A stretch of DNA of 64,000 nt from an uncultured Clostridium sp. (GTDB lineage Bacteria; Bacillota; Clostridia; TANB77; CAG-508): positions 24,737-88,736 of the forward strand of contig CANEHB010000003.1 of the NCBI GenBank assembly GCA_947427205.1, written 5' to 3'. Shown here one piece after another: positions 16,876 to 25,335 of the stretch. The notes beneath the pieces are model-generated. The model saw only the letters and a program-made list of their open reading frames with translations. It ran no database searches and was not told the DNA's origin. Numbering within the stretch: the stretch's first letter is position 1; each line of letters starts with the position of its first letter. Position numbers and translations under genes: made by a program.

Positions 16876-18081
16876 ATGGGAAACAGTACAATAGATAAAG
16901 AAGAGAAAGTAACAAGAAAGCCTAGAAGAGCAAGATTAGAAGAAGAAGGAAAGTCAACATCAAGAAGAAGTCAAAAAAATGTAGAAAATAATAAAGGAAG
17001 AAAAAATAAAAAGAAAAAAGGAAGTATAGTAGAAACTATATTTGCAGTATTATTTTCATTAGGAAGTGCTGGAATAATAATAGTATTATTCTTGTTATAT
17101 GGACCAGCTATTGGATTCAGAGAATGGCTTGTAACTACAGCGATGACAACAATGACACATCAATATTTTGCAACATGGTTTTATGATGAAGATACAATTA
17201 ATTACATATTAGATAAAAATAAAGTAGTTGAAATAGAAGAGGAAACAGATTTAGATGCAATAACTTTTTCTTCAAATAATGTAACAGAATATAAAAATGA
17301 ATATGAAAGAGCAATTTTAGAAAGAGACCCCAATAATAATGATTATAAAATAATAGAAATTTCTGGAAAAACATATGATGGTTATTTAGTAGCAGTATAT
17401 GATGCTTCAAGAATAAAAACAGTTGTAACAGACGGTTTAGGAGTAAAAGGACAATATTTAACAAGAATGGCTGAAAATAATGATGCATTAATAGCTATTA
17501 ATGGTGGTGGATTTAATGATCCTGGATTTAATAGTACAGGTGGTTCACCTTTAGGAATTACAGTATGTGATGGTGAATATGTTACAACAGAAAGTTATAA
17601 AGGAACAGGTGGAGTAATAGGATTTACTGAAGATAATAAATTAGTAGTAGAAAAAATGACAGTAGCTGAGGCTAAGAAAAAAGGAATTAGAGATGCTGTA
17701 ACATTTGGTCCATTTTTAATAGTAAATGGAAAGCCAGTAGAAGTAAAAGGAAATGGTGGTTGGGGACAAGCACCAAGAACAGTTATAGCTCAAAGAAAAG
17801 ATGGTATAGTATTATTCCTTGTACTTAATGGAAGAAAAGGTACTAAAGTAGGTGCTAGTATTAAAGATTTAATTGATATTATGGTAGATTATGGAGCATA
17901 TAATGCAGCAAACTTAGATGGTGGAACATCAAGTGTTTTAGTTGTAGGTAATACAATAGTAAATGACCCAATTGATAGTACAGGAGCACACAAAACAAGA
18001 CCAATAGCAACTGGATTTATAGTAACAAAAGATGAAAGTGATGACAGTGATCATGCAGTCGTAGAAGAAAAATTAAAATAA
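16876..18081 (+). CDS. Membrane-anchored NAGPA-type phosphodiester glycosidase domain protein
   Basis: 401 residues. The first 50 are basic (KPRRARLEEE, KNKKKKG), followed by one membrane segment (about 55-78), so the rest is extracellular. The C-terminal half is the PF09992 domain related to the GlcNAc-1-phosphodiester alpha-N-acetylglucosaminidase fold: AINGGGFNDPG, TFGPFLIVNGKP, GQAPRTVIAQRKDG and the closing AANLDGGTSS. In bacteria these proteins are thought to act on cell-wall or exopolysaccharide sugars. It stands alone, with a terminator directly after it. Confidence 0.85.
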   Translation: MGNSTIDKEEKVTRKPRRARLEEEGKSTSRRSQKNVENNKGRKNKKKKGSIVETIFAVLFSLGSAGIIIVLFLLYGPAIGFREWLVTTAMTTMTHQYFATWFYDEDTINYILDKNKVVEIEEETDLDAITFSSNNVTEYKNEYERAILERDPNNNDYKIIEISGKTYDGYLVAVYDASRIKTVVTDGLGVKGQYLTRMAENNDALIAINGGGFNDPGFNSTGGSPLGITVCDGEYVTTESYKGTGGVIGFTEDNKLVVEKMTVAEAKKKGIRDAVTFGPFLIVNGKPVEVKGNGGWGQAPRTVIAQRKDGIVLFLVLNGRKGTKVGASIKDLIDIMVDYGAYNAANLDGGTSSVLVVGNTIVNDPIDSTGAHKTRPIATGFIVTKDESDDSDHAVVEEKLK

Positions 18082-18090
18082 TGATATAAG

Positions 18091-18122
18091 AATCCTCTAA
18101 GTAAAATTTAGAGGATTTTTTT
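18091..18122 (+). terminator. Intrinsic terminator
   Basis: AATCCTCTAA (18091-18100) pairs with TTAGAGGATT (18108-18117) and is followed by a run of T to 18122. Confidence 0.92.
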
Positions 18123-18141
18123 ATAAAAAAATATATATTAA

Positions 18142-18171
18142 AATAACAGAAAAAGTGGCATTCGCCACTTT
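18142..18171 (-). terminator. Terminator of the ZIP gene
   Basis: AAAGTGGC (18152-18159) and GCCACTTT (18164-18171) enclose a 4-nt loop. Read on the - strand, the stem is followed by TTCTGTTATTTT. It faces the + strand terminator at 18091. Confidence 0.75.
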
Positions 18172-18176
18172 CCTGT

Positions 18177-18881
18177 TTATCCAAGAATCCTGTTAAAAGC
18201 CATGTTAAAAATTGTTGTAAGTACTGCTGAGATAGTTACAACACCATGTTTTTTCTTGCAATCTTTTAATAACTCAATAGTTATCATTAATACGGTAGCA
18301 AGTGAGAAACCTGTAAGTAAAGGTTCAAATCTTATAACATTTTTTGTGTGTGCAGCTGTAAATACTACAATTATTGCAGCAATCGGCTCAACAACCCCTG
18401 AAAATACTCCATACAAAAGAGCCGATTTTTTTCCTTTAACATTAACCAGAGGCATTGATACTACTAATCCATCTGGAATGTTTTGGAGAGAGATACTCAA
18501 AATTAATGTAAAGCTTTCCACAATAGTTCTGTTGGCTAATGCTATTCCAATAATAATTCCTTCAGGAATATTATGAATTAACATTGCCCAAAAGAGCTTT
18601 GAATTTATGTTAGCTTTTTCATTTTTCCGAGCAAAATGATTCATCAGAAGTATAAATAGGAAGCCAATTAATATTCCAATGAATAAGCTAGGATTTTTTA
18701 GGCTCTCAAATGCTTCTACAAATAGGTTCAGTGAGATAGAAGCAAGAATTCCAGTAGCAACAGCCACTAAAACTTCTTCTTGATCTTCGAACTTATTATT
18801 GAAGTTATTAAAGATACCTAATGTTGACCCAATAGCTGTCCCAATTAGTGGGACCAATGAAAGAATAAGAAATCTAATCAT
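18177..18881 (-). CDS. ZIP-family metal transporter (foreign-looking)
   Basis: 234 residues with about eight membrane segments, the size of bacterial ZIP importers for zinc, iron or manganese. The metal-binding helices are clear: MLIHNIPEG (H103, N104, E107) and SLQNIPDG (Q133, N134, D137), then SGVVEP (E165). The second motif has Gln in place of the common His. The gene is transcribed against its neighbours, is somewhat richer in G+C, and has a GGGGG ribosome binding site plus its own promoter and terminator. Confidence 0.88.
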   Translation of the reverse strand: MIRFLILSLVPLIGTAIGSTLGIFNNFNNKFEDQEEVLVAVATGILASISLNLFVEAFESLKNPSLFIGILIGFLFILLMNHFARKNEKANINSKLFWAMLIHNIPEGIIIGIALANRTIVESFTLILSISLQNIPDGLVVSMPLVNVKGKKSALLYGVFSGVVEPIAAIIVVFTAAHTKNVIRFEPLLTGFSLATVLMITIELLKDCKKKHGVVTISAVLTTIFNMAFNRILG

Positions 18882-18915
18882 TGTACTGTTACCCCCTTAA
18901 ACGATTATTGTGCAA

Positions 18916-18944
18916 ATTATATCATGGATAATATAGTAAATCAA
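18916..18944 (-). promoter_or_regulatory. Promoter of the ZIP gene
   Basis: On the - strand, TTGATT (18939-18944), 17-bp spacer, TATAAT (18916-18921). No metal-regulator box was recognised. Confidence 0.65.
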
Positions 18945-19040
18945 TTAAATATGCTATAAATGGCATATAAAATAAAAGTTTTATATATAAATAAAATTAA
19001 TAAAATATATTGATTTATACTTGTTTTTTAAATATAATAA

Positions 19041-19169
19041 GAACAAATATGAAAAATCAAAGATTTTTCATATTTGTTCTATGTGCTAATTTTACAAAGT
19101 AAAATTGGGTGAAAGTATTTGTAAAGCATTTATTTAGTATGAAAATACAAAGAGTTTTCATACTAAATA
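19041..19169. repeat. Three consecutive palindromes centred on CAAAG
   Basis: Hairpin 1: 18-bp perfect arms at 19041-19058 and 19062-19079 with loop AAA. Hairpin 2: AATTTTAC (19088-19095) and GTAAAATT (19099-19106) with loop AAA. Hairpin 3: 15-bp arms at 19131-19145 and 19155-19169 with a 9-nt loop. All three have CAAAG at the centre of symmetry. They fill the divergent region between the ZIP promoter and the VanW-type gene, so they may be operators or a structured leader. Confidence 0.7.
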
Positions 19170-19200
19170 AAGAATTTGTAAGAAAATTTGAGGAATAGAT

Positions 19201-20703
19201 ATGCCAGATTTTGAAATATTTAAAGGGAATACAAAAAAAGTATTAAAAATGTTTAGACATGATAATATATTATTAGTTTTTACAATACTAGTTGCTGTTG
19301 TAATAGGAATTGTTGTAGCAAGTGGAATGATGTTTTACTATAATCAACAAAATAGTGATACAATACAATCAGGTGTTTATATAAAAGGTATAAACGTATC
19401 AGGATTAAAAAGAGATGAAGCCATAGAGCTTGTAGAAAATGAACTTAAAAATCAAATGAATGATCACATTGAACTTACATATAAAAACTATAATTATTAT
19501 GTAGAAGTTGAACAAATAGAAGCTAAATTTGATATTGAAGCTTCTGTGGATTTTGCCTTTAAGATAGCAAAAAATGGTAATTTTTTTCAAGATGTACAAG
19601 AATATATAAGTGTTTTAATGTCCAATATTAATATAGAACCAATACTTACATATAATGATGATGCTTTAACTAAATATCTAGAAAATATTGAAGCTTTTTT
19701 ACCAGATAAATTAGAACATCCATCATATTATATTGAAGATGAAGAGCTTATAATAACAAATGGAGTAAATGGTGTAGGTATTGAATTTGATAATTTAAAA
19801 GAAATGATAGTATCAGCAATTCAAGATATAAGTTATTCAAAAAGTTATTTAAACATACCAACATATATACAATATCCAGATCCTATAGACATTGAGCAAA
19901 TTCATGATGAAGTATATAGAGAAGTAGAGGATGCATATTTTACAACAGAACCATATGCTGTTTTTGCAGATGTTACTGGTATTGATTTTGATATTGATAA
20001 AGTAAAAAAAATGATAGATGAAGAGCCAGAAGCAGAAGAATATATAATAGGTTTAGATTATACAACTGCAAATGTTACAGTAAATGATTTGGGAAAAGAA
20101 GCTTTTCCAGACTTGATTGCTACTTTTTCAACTAAATATGTAGCGAGTAATGTAGATAGAACAACAAATTTGAAATTAGCTGCTGGTAAAATAGATGGTA
20201 CTGTAATAATGCCAGGAGAAATTTTTTCTTATAATAAAGTAGTAGGAAAAAGAACAATAGCAGCAGGTTATAAAAATGCAGCAATATACCAAGATGGAGG
20301 TGTAACAGACGGACTTGGTGGAGGAATTTGTCAAATATCAACAACTTTATATAATGCTGCTATTGCTGCAAATATGGAAATTGAAGAAAGAAGAAATCAC
20401 ATGTTTGTACCTTCATATGCTGATGCTGGAAAAGATGCAACAGTTGTATGGGGATCAACTGATTTTAAATTTAAAAATAGAAGAGATTATCCTATAAAAA
20501 TTGAAACATCTGTTAGTGGTGGAATTGCAACAGTATCAATTTATGGATTGAAAACAGACGATGAATATGAACTTTCTATAGAGTCAAGAACTATAAAATC
20601 AACAGCAACATCTTTAGTAGTAGAATCTTATAGGGCTTATAAAAAAGATGGAGAAATAGTCAAAAGAGATAAATTATATACAGATACTTATAAAAAGCAT
20701 TAA
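19201..20703 (+). CDS. VanW-family cell-wall protein with PG-binding-like domain
   Basis: 500 residues. A cytoplasmic stub and one membrane segment (about 25-47) are followed by an extracellular region with two repeats of the PG_binding_4 type (PF12229; SGVYIKGINVSGLKRDEAIELVE start). The VanW domain follows from about residue 315: NLKLAAGKIDGTVIMPGEIFSYN, the DGLGGGICQISTTLYNAA Cys motif and RRNHMFVPSY. A short G5-like tail ends the protein. VanW was named from vanB-type gene clusters but its biochemical role is not established. No vancomycin-resistance genes are nearby. Confidence 0.9.
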   Translation: MPDFEIFKGNTKKVLKMFRHDNILLVFTILVAVVIGIVVASGMMFYYNQQNSDTIQSGVYIKGINVSGLKRDEAIELVENELKNQMNDHIELTYKNYNYYVEVEQIEAKFDIEASVDFAFKIAKNGNFFQDVQEYISVLMSNINIEPILTYNDDALTKYLENIEAFLPDKLEHPSYYIEDEELIITNGVNGVGIEFDNLKEMIVSAIQDISYSKSYLNIPTYIQYPDPIDIEQIHDEVYREVEDAYFTTEPYAVFADVTGIDFDIDKVKKMIDEEPEAEEYIIGLDYTTANVTVNDLGKEAFPDLIATFSTKYVASNVDRTTNLKLAAGKIDGTVIMPGEIFSYNKVVGKRTIAAGYKNAAIYQDGGVTDGLGGGICQISTTLYNAAIAANMEIEERRNHMFVPSYADAGKDATVVWGSTDFKFKNRRDYPIKIETSVSGGIATVSIYGLKTDDEYELSIESRTIKSTATSLVVESYRAYKKDGEIVKRDKLYTDTYKKH

Positions 20704-20837
20704 ATTTATAATAAATTAAATAACATAAATAAAATAGTTATATAAATTAGATAAGTAATTTAAAGCTATTTAGATTGGTTATAAATATAGTTTTATAAAA
20801 GAATGTATTTTTAATTAAAATAAAAAAGAGGTTAAAA

Positions 20838-21488
20838 ATGAGAATTAGAAGAAAAAAATGGGCAAAAGAAGAACTAGATAATTCTAAATTTTATATAGAT
20901 AAACCAGAAGAATTTAAAGGAAAATGGAAAAGTAAATTTTTAAAAGAAAATCCTCTTCATATAGAACTTGGATGTGGTAAAGGATCATTTATAGCAAATC
21001 TTGCTTCAAGTCATATGGACATAAATTATATTGCAGTTGATATGATAGAAGCAATGCTTGGTCTTTCAAAGAGAAATATTGAGCAAGCATATAATTTTGA
21101 ATATCCAGAAAATTTATATTTAATAAGAGCAAATGTAGAACAAATTTCAAATGTATTTGATAAAACTGATGAAGTAGAAAGAATTTATATAAATTTTTGT
21201 AATCCATGGCCTAAGAAAAAACATAATAAAAAAAGATTAACACATATAAGACAATTAGAATTATATAAGCAATTTTTAATAGGAAATGGAGAAATATATT
21301 TTAAAACAGATTCTGATGAATTATTTGAAGCAAGTTTAGAATATTTTGTACAAGAGGGATTTACTATAATAAATAAAACATATGATTTACATAAAGAATC
21401 AATATTTGAAGAAAATATAGTAACAGAGCATGAAAAAATGTTTTCAGAAGAAGGTATAAAAATAAAAGCACTAATAGCTAAAATATAA
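20838..21488 (+). CDS. trmB: tRNA (guanine-N7-)-methyltransferase
   Basis: 216 residues, full TrmB length. It makes m7G46 in tRNA using SAM. Visible motifs are the SAM-binding LHIELGCGKGSFI (about 40-52), AVDMIEAML, and the TrmB signature INFCNPWPKKKHNKKRLT (about 119-136), where the common FPDPWPK reads FCNPWPK. Its start follows AAAAGAGG. There is 134 bp before it and 156 bp after, so it may be transcribed alone. Confidence 0.93.
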   Translation: MRIRRKKWAKEELDNSKFYIDKPEEFKGKWKSKFLKENPLHIELGCGKGSFIANLASSHMDINYIAVDMIEAMLGLSKRNIEQAYNFEYPENLYLIRANVEQISNVFDKTDEVERIYINFCNPWPKKKHNKKRLTHIRQLELYKQFLIGNGEIYFKTDSDELFEASLEYFVQEGFTIINKTYDLHKESIFEENIVTEHEKMFSEEGIKIKALIAKI

Positions 21489-21546
21489 ATATTTTGAACA
21501 TAAATTTTATTAGTAGAAAAAGTAGTTATCAATAAGAAGATAGAAA

Positions 21547-21576
21547 TATTTATTAATAAATGTCCGTAAAAGGACA
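21547..21576 (+). repeat. Small intergenic element, copy 2 (TATTTATTAA-N4-TGTCC-N6-GGACA)
   Basis: Same layout and spacing as the element at 631-660: TATTTATTAA (21547-21556), TGTCC (21561-21565), loop GTAAAA, GGACA (21572-21576). It lies about 70 nt upstream of the ABC ATPase start. Confidence 0.55.
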
Positions 21577-21644
21577 TATTTTAATGTTATTTTAAGATTA
21601 TAAATATAAAATTCAAATAAATTAAAATAAAGGAGGAAAAGACT

Positions 21645-22751
21645 TTGATAGAGGTAAAAAATGTTACTAAAAAATATGGTAATTTCTATGCAGTTAGAAA
21701 TATTAATTTCGAAGTCAAAGATGGTGAAATAGTTGGTTTTTTAGGACGTAATGGTGCAGGAAAATCTACAACTATGAATATGATTACAGGTTTTATAGAG
21801 CCTACTGATGGAAGTATAATTGTAGGAGGGTATGATATTGATAAAAAGCCTAAAAAAGTTAAAGAGCAAATAGGATATATGCCAGAAGGAACTCCATTAT
21901 ATTCTGATTTAACAGTTAAAGAATTTGTAACTTATATGGCAGAATTAAAATTACTATCAAGAAAAGAAAGAAAAGAAGCTGTTAAAGTAGCTATTGAAAA
22001 AACAGGTCTTGAAAAAGTACAAAATAATTTAACTAAAAATTTATCAAGAGGATATAAACAAAGAGTAAGTCTTGCAGGAGCAATAGTTGGAAATCCAAAA
22101 ATATTAATTTTGGATGAACCTACAGTAGGATTAGATCCAAAACAAGTTATAGAAATAAGAGAATTAATAAAATCTTTTAGAAAAGATCATACAGTATTAA
22201 TTAGTTCACATATCTTATCAGAAGTAAGTCAACTTTGCGAAAAAGTAATAATTATTGATAAAGGTGAAATTGTAGCTGTAGATACTCCTGAGAACCTAGA
22301 AAAAGATACAAAAGAAAGTTTTACATTAAATATAATAGTTGATGATATAAATAATAAATTTTTAAAAATTAAAGATGAAATTAAAGATATAAAATCTATA
22401 GAATTAGTTAAAGAAAATGAAGATCAAAGTAAAGAATATATAATAGAAACTTCTTCAAAAACAGATATTAGAAAAAAAATATTTTCAATATGTGCAAAAG
22501 AAAATATAATAATATTAGAAATGAAAGAATCAGAAAATTCTTTAGAAGATGCATTTATAAAGCTTGTAGAAAAAAGACCAGAATATAGTCAAAAAGAATT
22601 AAAGAAAATGCAATATGAAAAAGAAATTGAAATTTTAAGAGAAGAAGAAAAGGAAAATAAAGAGAAAAAAGAAAATAGAAAGCAAGCTAAAAAAGAAGAG
22701 AAGGAACGTAAAAAAGCTAAAAAAATAGAAAAGAAAGGAGATAAAGAATAA
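21645..22751 (+). CDS. ABC transporter ATPase of a Gld-type system
   Basis: 368 residues starting at TTG 21645, 8 nt after a full AAAGGAGG. Walker A is GRNGAGKST (34-42), the signature is LSRGYKQRV and Walker B is ILILDEPT. The ATPase domain covers about 1-215. The C-terminal extension ends in a Lys/Glu-rich, probably coiled tail (from about 310). LSRGY in place of LSGGQ is common in GldA-like ATPases. The stop overlaps the start of the permease gene, so ATPase, permease and auxiliary protein form one operon. Substrate unknown. Confidence 0.9.
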   Translation: MIEVKNVTKKYGNFYAVRNINFEVKDGEIVGFLGRNGAGKSTTMNMITGFIEPTDGSIIVGGYDIDKKPKKVKEQIGYMPEGTPLYSDLTVKEFVTYMAELKLLSRKERKEAVKVAIEKTGLEKVQNNLTKNLSRGYKQRVSLAGAIVGNPKILILDEPTVGLDPKQVIEIRELIKSFRKDHTVLISSHILSEVSQLCEKVIIIDKGEIVAVDTPENLEKDTKESFTLNIIVDDINNKFLKIKDEIKDIKSIELVKENEDQSKEYIIETSSKTDIRKKIFSICAKENIIILEMKESENSLEDAFIKLVEKRPEYSQKELKKMQYEKEIEILREEEKENKEKKENRKQAKKEEKERKKAKKIEKKGDKE

Positions 22752-23434
22752 TGATTTCAATAATTAAAAAAGAATTAAAAAGCTATCTACTATCTCCAAT
22801 AGGATATGTTTTTATAGGATTATTTTTATTAATATTCAGTGTATTATTTTTAGGAAGTATATTTTTCTCACAAAGTATACAATTTGAATATTTATTTAGA
22901 TATGATGGAACTACAATATTAACAATGCTAATACCTATTTTAACAATGAAAATGTTTTCAGAAGAAAGAAAAAATGGAACAGAACAATTATTATTAACTT
23001 CTCCAAGAAGTATAACATCAATTGTTTTTGGAAAATTTATTGCTGCTGCAATAGTATTACTAATTACAGAGATTCTTACATTTATGTATTTCTTTATCTT
23101 AAAATATTTTGGAGAACCATCATTTTTAGTTGCACTTAGTACTTTATTTGGATTTTTCTTATTAGGACTTGCTTATATATCATTTGGTATGTTTGCATCA
23201 AGTATTACAGAAAGTCAAGTAATTGCAGCAGTAATTTCTATTGTTGTATTTGTAGCAATGATGCTTATACCATATATAATTGATATACCACAAATGTTTT
23301 CGCTTTTATATAGTTTTGATAAATTCCCAGCAGGATTAATCTCAATTCCTGAAATAGTTACATTAGTTTCATTTGCAACATTATTTATTTTACTTACAAT
23401 AATAGTGTTACAAAGAAGAAAAAGTGTAAAGTAA
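22751..23434 (+). CDS. ABC-2 type permease, GldF-like
   Basis: 227 residues with six membrane segments. The start MISIIKKELKSYLLSPIGYVFIGLFLL and the motif TMKMFSEERKNGTEQLLLTSP are typical of GldF/ABC-2 permeases. Its start codon overlaps the ATPase stop (TAATG). It would form the channel with the ATPase of 21645. Confidence 0.88.
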   Translation: MISIIKKELKSYLLSPIGYVFIGLFLLIFSVLFLGSIFFSQSIQFEYLFRYDGTTILTMLIPILTMKMFSEERKNGTEQLLLTSPRSITSIVFGKFIAAAIVLLITEILTFMYFFILKYFGEPSFLVALSTLFGFFLLGLAYISFGMFASSITESQVIAAVISIVVFVAMMLIPYIIDIPQMFSLLYSFDKFPAGLISIPEIVTLVSFATLFILLTIIVLQRRKSVK

Positions 23435-23444
23435 AGGAGGGAAG

Positions 23445-24956
23445 ATGATGGAAAAAAATGAAAATAAAACAAAATTTGGTGAAAAAGTTTCACTTACAAT
23501 CAGAAAAAGATGGTTAATAAATGGTTCAAAAACATTCTTAATAGTAGCCATTCTTATAGCAGCATATATTGCAATTAATTTATTTGTTAAAAGTTTAGAT
23601 TTACCAGAATTTGACGTTACAGCAAATAAACTTTATACTTTATCTGATGCATCAAAAAAAGTTATAGAAAAAGTGGATCAAGATGTAACAATATATGTAT
23701 ATGGATTTGAAGAAAAATCTTCTTTAATAGATTTTATAAAACAATATAATCAAACAAATGATAAAATAAAATATGAAATATTAACAGAAGAAACGAATTA
23801 TCAAATGATACAAGATTATGATTTACAAGAGGGATATTATGTAATTATCTTTAAATCAGGTGACTCTGAAAAAGTTATTGATGCAGCATATGATTTATCA
23901 TCATATAATTATGTAACAGGTCAAACAGTTGATATAACAGAACAAACTATAACTAATTCAATACTTGCATTAACAGAAGAAAATAAACCTAAGATATATT
24001 TTGTAGAAGGTCATAATGAATATACAATGTCTAATATGATGAACTTTACAACACTTCTAAAAAATGAAGCTTTTGAAATGGATACTTTAAATATTGCAAC
24101 TAAAGGAGTAATACCAGAAGATTGTAATATTTTAGCAATAATGTCACCAGCATCAGATTTTCTTGAAACAGAAGTTCAAGCAATAAAAGATTATATAAAT
24201 AAGGGTGGAAATATCTATTTTGCAATGGATGTAATATCACAAGACCTATCACTTCCAAATCTCCAATCAGTATTAGATGAATATGGTGTTTCTGTAAAAA
24301 ATGGATGCATATTTGAATATGCAGAAGATCAAGCAGTAGCAAATTCTCCATATGTATTTATGCCAGAAGTATCTAGCAGTCATGAAATAACTTCTGATAT
24401 ATATACAGATAGCAAACAACGTGTGTGGCTTGCATTTTCAGCGAAATTGGAATTTAAAGATGAAAATACTTTAAAGAATTTAGGAGTAGAAAAAGAAACA
24501 TTAATATCATCTTCAGAACAATCAGCATTTATTACAGATTTATCTAATATGTCTTCGTCATCTATAGCTGAAACAGCAGAGATAGGAAGTGCAGAGATAG
24601 GTTCAGCACTTACAAAAACAATAACTAAAACAAATGAAGATGGTACCACAAGCAATGTAACATCAAAATTAATAGTTCTTGCTTCAGCAAGTTTTATGTC
24701 AGATCAAAAAATATCTGCATTAAGTACATCATATCCATTATCCTATTTAGGTTGTAACTCAGATTTTGCAATTAATTCAATGTCTTATTTAGGAGAAAAG
24801 GATAATAGTTTAACAATTAGAAAAGATATGTCAACAGCAACTTATGCACCAACATCATTAGAAAATAGAGTTGTTGTTACAATTATATTTATAGTTCCTA
24901 TTTTAATAATTTTTACAGGAGTTGTAGTATGGAATTATAGAAGAAAGAGAAAATAG
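23445..24956 (+). CDS. GldG-like auxiliary protein of the ABC system
   Basis: 503 residues, with a membrane segment near residues 22-45, a large extracellular region and a C-terminal membrane anchor (about 472-495) followed by YRRKRK. NKLYTLSDASKKVIEKVDQDVTIYVY and the KPKIYFVEGHNEYTM stretch match the GldG/ABC-auxiliary family (PF09822). AAAGGAGGG precedes the double ATG. In Bacteroidetes, Gld proteins serve gliding, but clostridial sets like this have unknown cargo. Last gene of the operon, followed by a strong terminator. Confidence 0.85.
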   Translation: MMEKNENKTKFGEKVSLTIRKRWLINGSKTFLIVAILIAAYIAINLFVKSLDLPEFDVTANKLYTLSDASKKVIEKVDQDVTIYVYGFEEKSSLIDFIKQYNQTNDKIKYEILTEETNYQMIQDYDLQEGYYVIIFKSGDSEKVIDAAYDLSSYNYVTGQTVDITEQTITNSILALTEENKPKIYFVEGHNEYTMSNMMNFTTLLKNEAFEMDTLNIATKGVIPEDCNILAIMSPASDFLETEVQAIKDYINKGGNIYFAMDVISQDLSLPNLQSVLDEYGVSVKNGCIFEYAEDQAVANSPYVFMPEVSSSHEITSDIYTDSKQRVWLAFSAKLEFKDENTLKNLGVEKETLISSSEQSAFITDLSNMSSSSIAETAEIGSAEIGSALTKTITKTNEDGTTSNVTSKLIVLASASFMSDQKISALSTSYPLSYLGCNSDFAINSMSYLGEKDNSLTIRKDMSTATYAPTSLENRVVVTIIFIVPILIIFTGVVVWNYRRKRK

Positions 24957-24966
24957 AAATTTTATA

Positions 24967-25008
24967 AACAAGTAGCAATTATTAACTTTAAATTGCTACT
25001 TGTTTTTT
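24967..25008 (+). terminator. Terminator of the Gld-type operon
   Basis: AACAAGTAGCAATT (24967-24980) and its exact complement (24991-25004) flank a 10-nt loop, followed by T residues to 25008. Confidence 0.92.
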
Positions 25009-25090
25009 ATTTAGCACTATATAAAATAGGTGTAGATGCTTGTATATCAATGAATAAATTTAAAAAATGTTGTTTTTTCTAAAAATTCTA

Positions 25091-25119
25091 TTGTAATAAA
25101 ATAAAGAATATAATATAAT
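25091..25119 (+). promoter_or_regulatory. Promoter of the small ORF / ABC exporter operon
   Basis: TTGTAA (25091-25096), 17-bp spacer, TATAAT (25114-25119). An overlapping TATAAT at 25109-25114 offers an alternative. Confidence 0.6.
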
Positions 25120-25149
25120 GCAAAAAATGAAGTATGGAGGTAACCTAAA

Positions 25150-25314
25150 ATGGATTTTAGATTTGATGATATGGGATTTAAAGACGAAATAGAACTTATG
25201 AATATTCAAAAAAGAATTGAACAAAATCAAATACATAATAATCAAGTATTAGGATTTAATTTAGACTCATTATATAATGAAATAGAAAAACAAAATGGTA
25301 TTAATAATAAATAA
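25150..25314 (+). CDS. 54-residue hypothetical protein
   Basis: A short reading frame with a good ribosome binding site (GGAGG at 25136-25140, 9 nt before ATG) and its own promoter. The product starts MDFRFDDMGFKDEIELMN and is acidic at the start and Asn-rich throughout, with no Cys, signal peptide or membrane segment. It ends 21 bp before an ABC exporter half and is probably cotranscribed. I do not recognise it. It could be a regulator, an exported peptide precursor or a leader peptide. Confidence 0.6.
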   Translation: MDFRFDDMGFKDEIELMNIQKRIEQNQIHNNQVLGFNLDSLYNEIEKQNGINNK

Positions 25315-25335
25315 AACACATAGGAAGAACTAGTT

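Noticed and set aside
19201..20703. Vancomycin-resistance cluster because of the VanW domain and VanRS-like pair
   Set aside because: No vanH, ligase or vanX genes are present, and VanW domains are common in ordinary clostridial cell-wall proteins.
21645..24956. Gliding-motility system from the GldA/F/G resemblance
   Set aside because: Only the ABC part is present; such sets are widespread in non-gliding Firmicutes.
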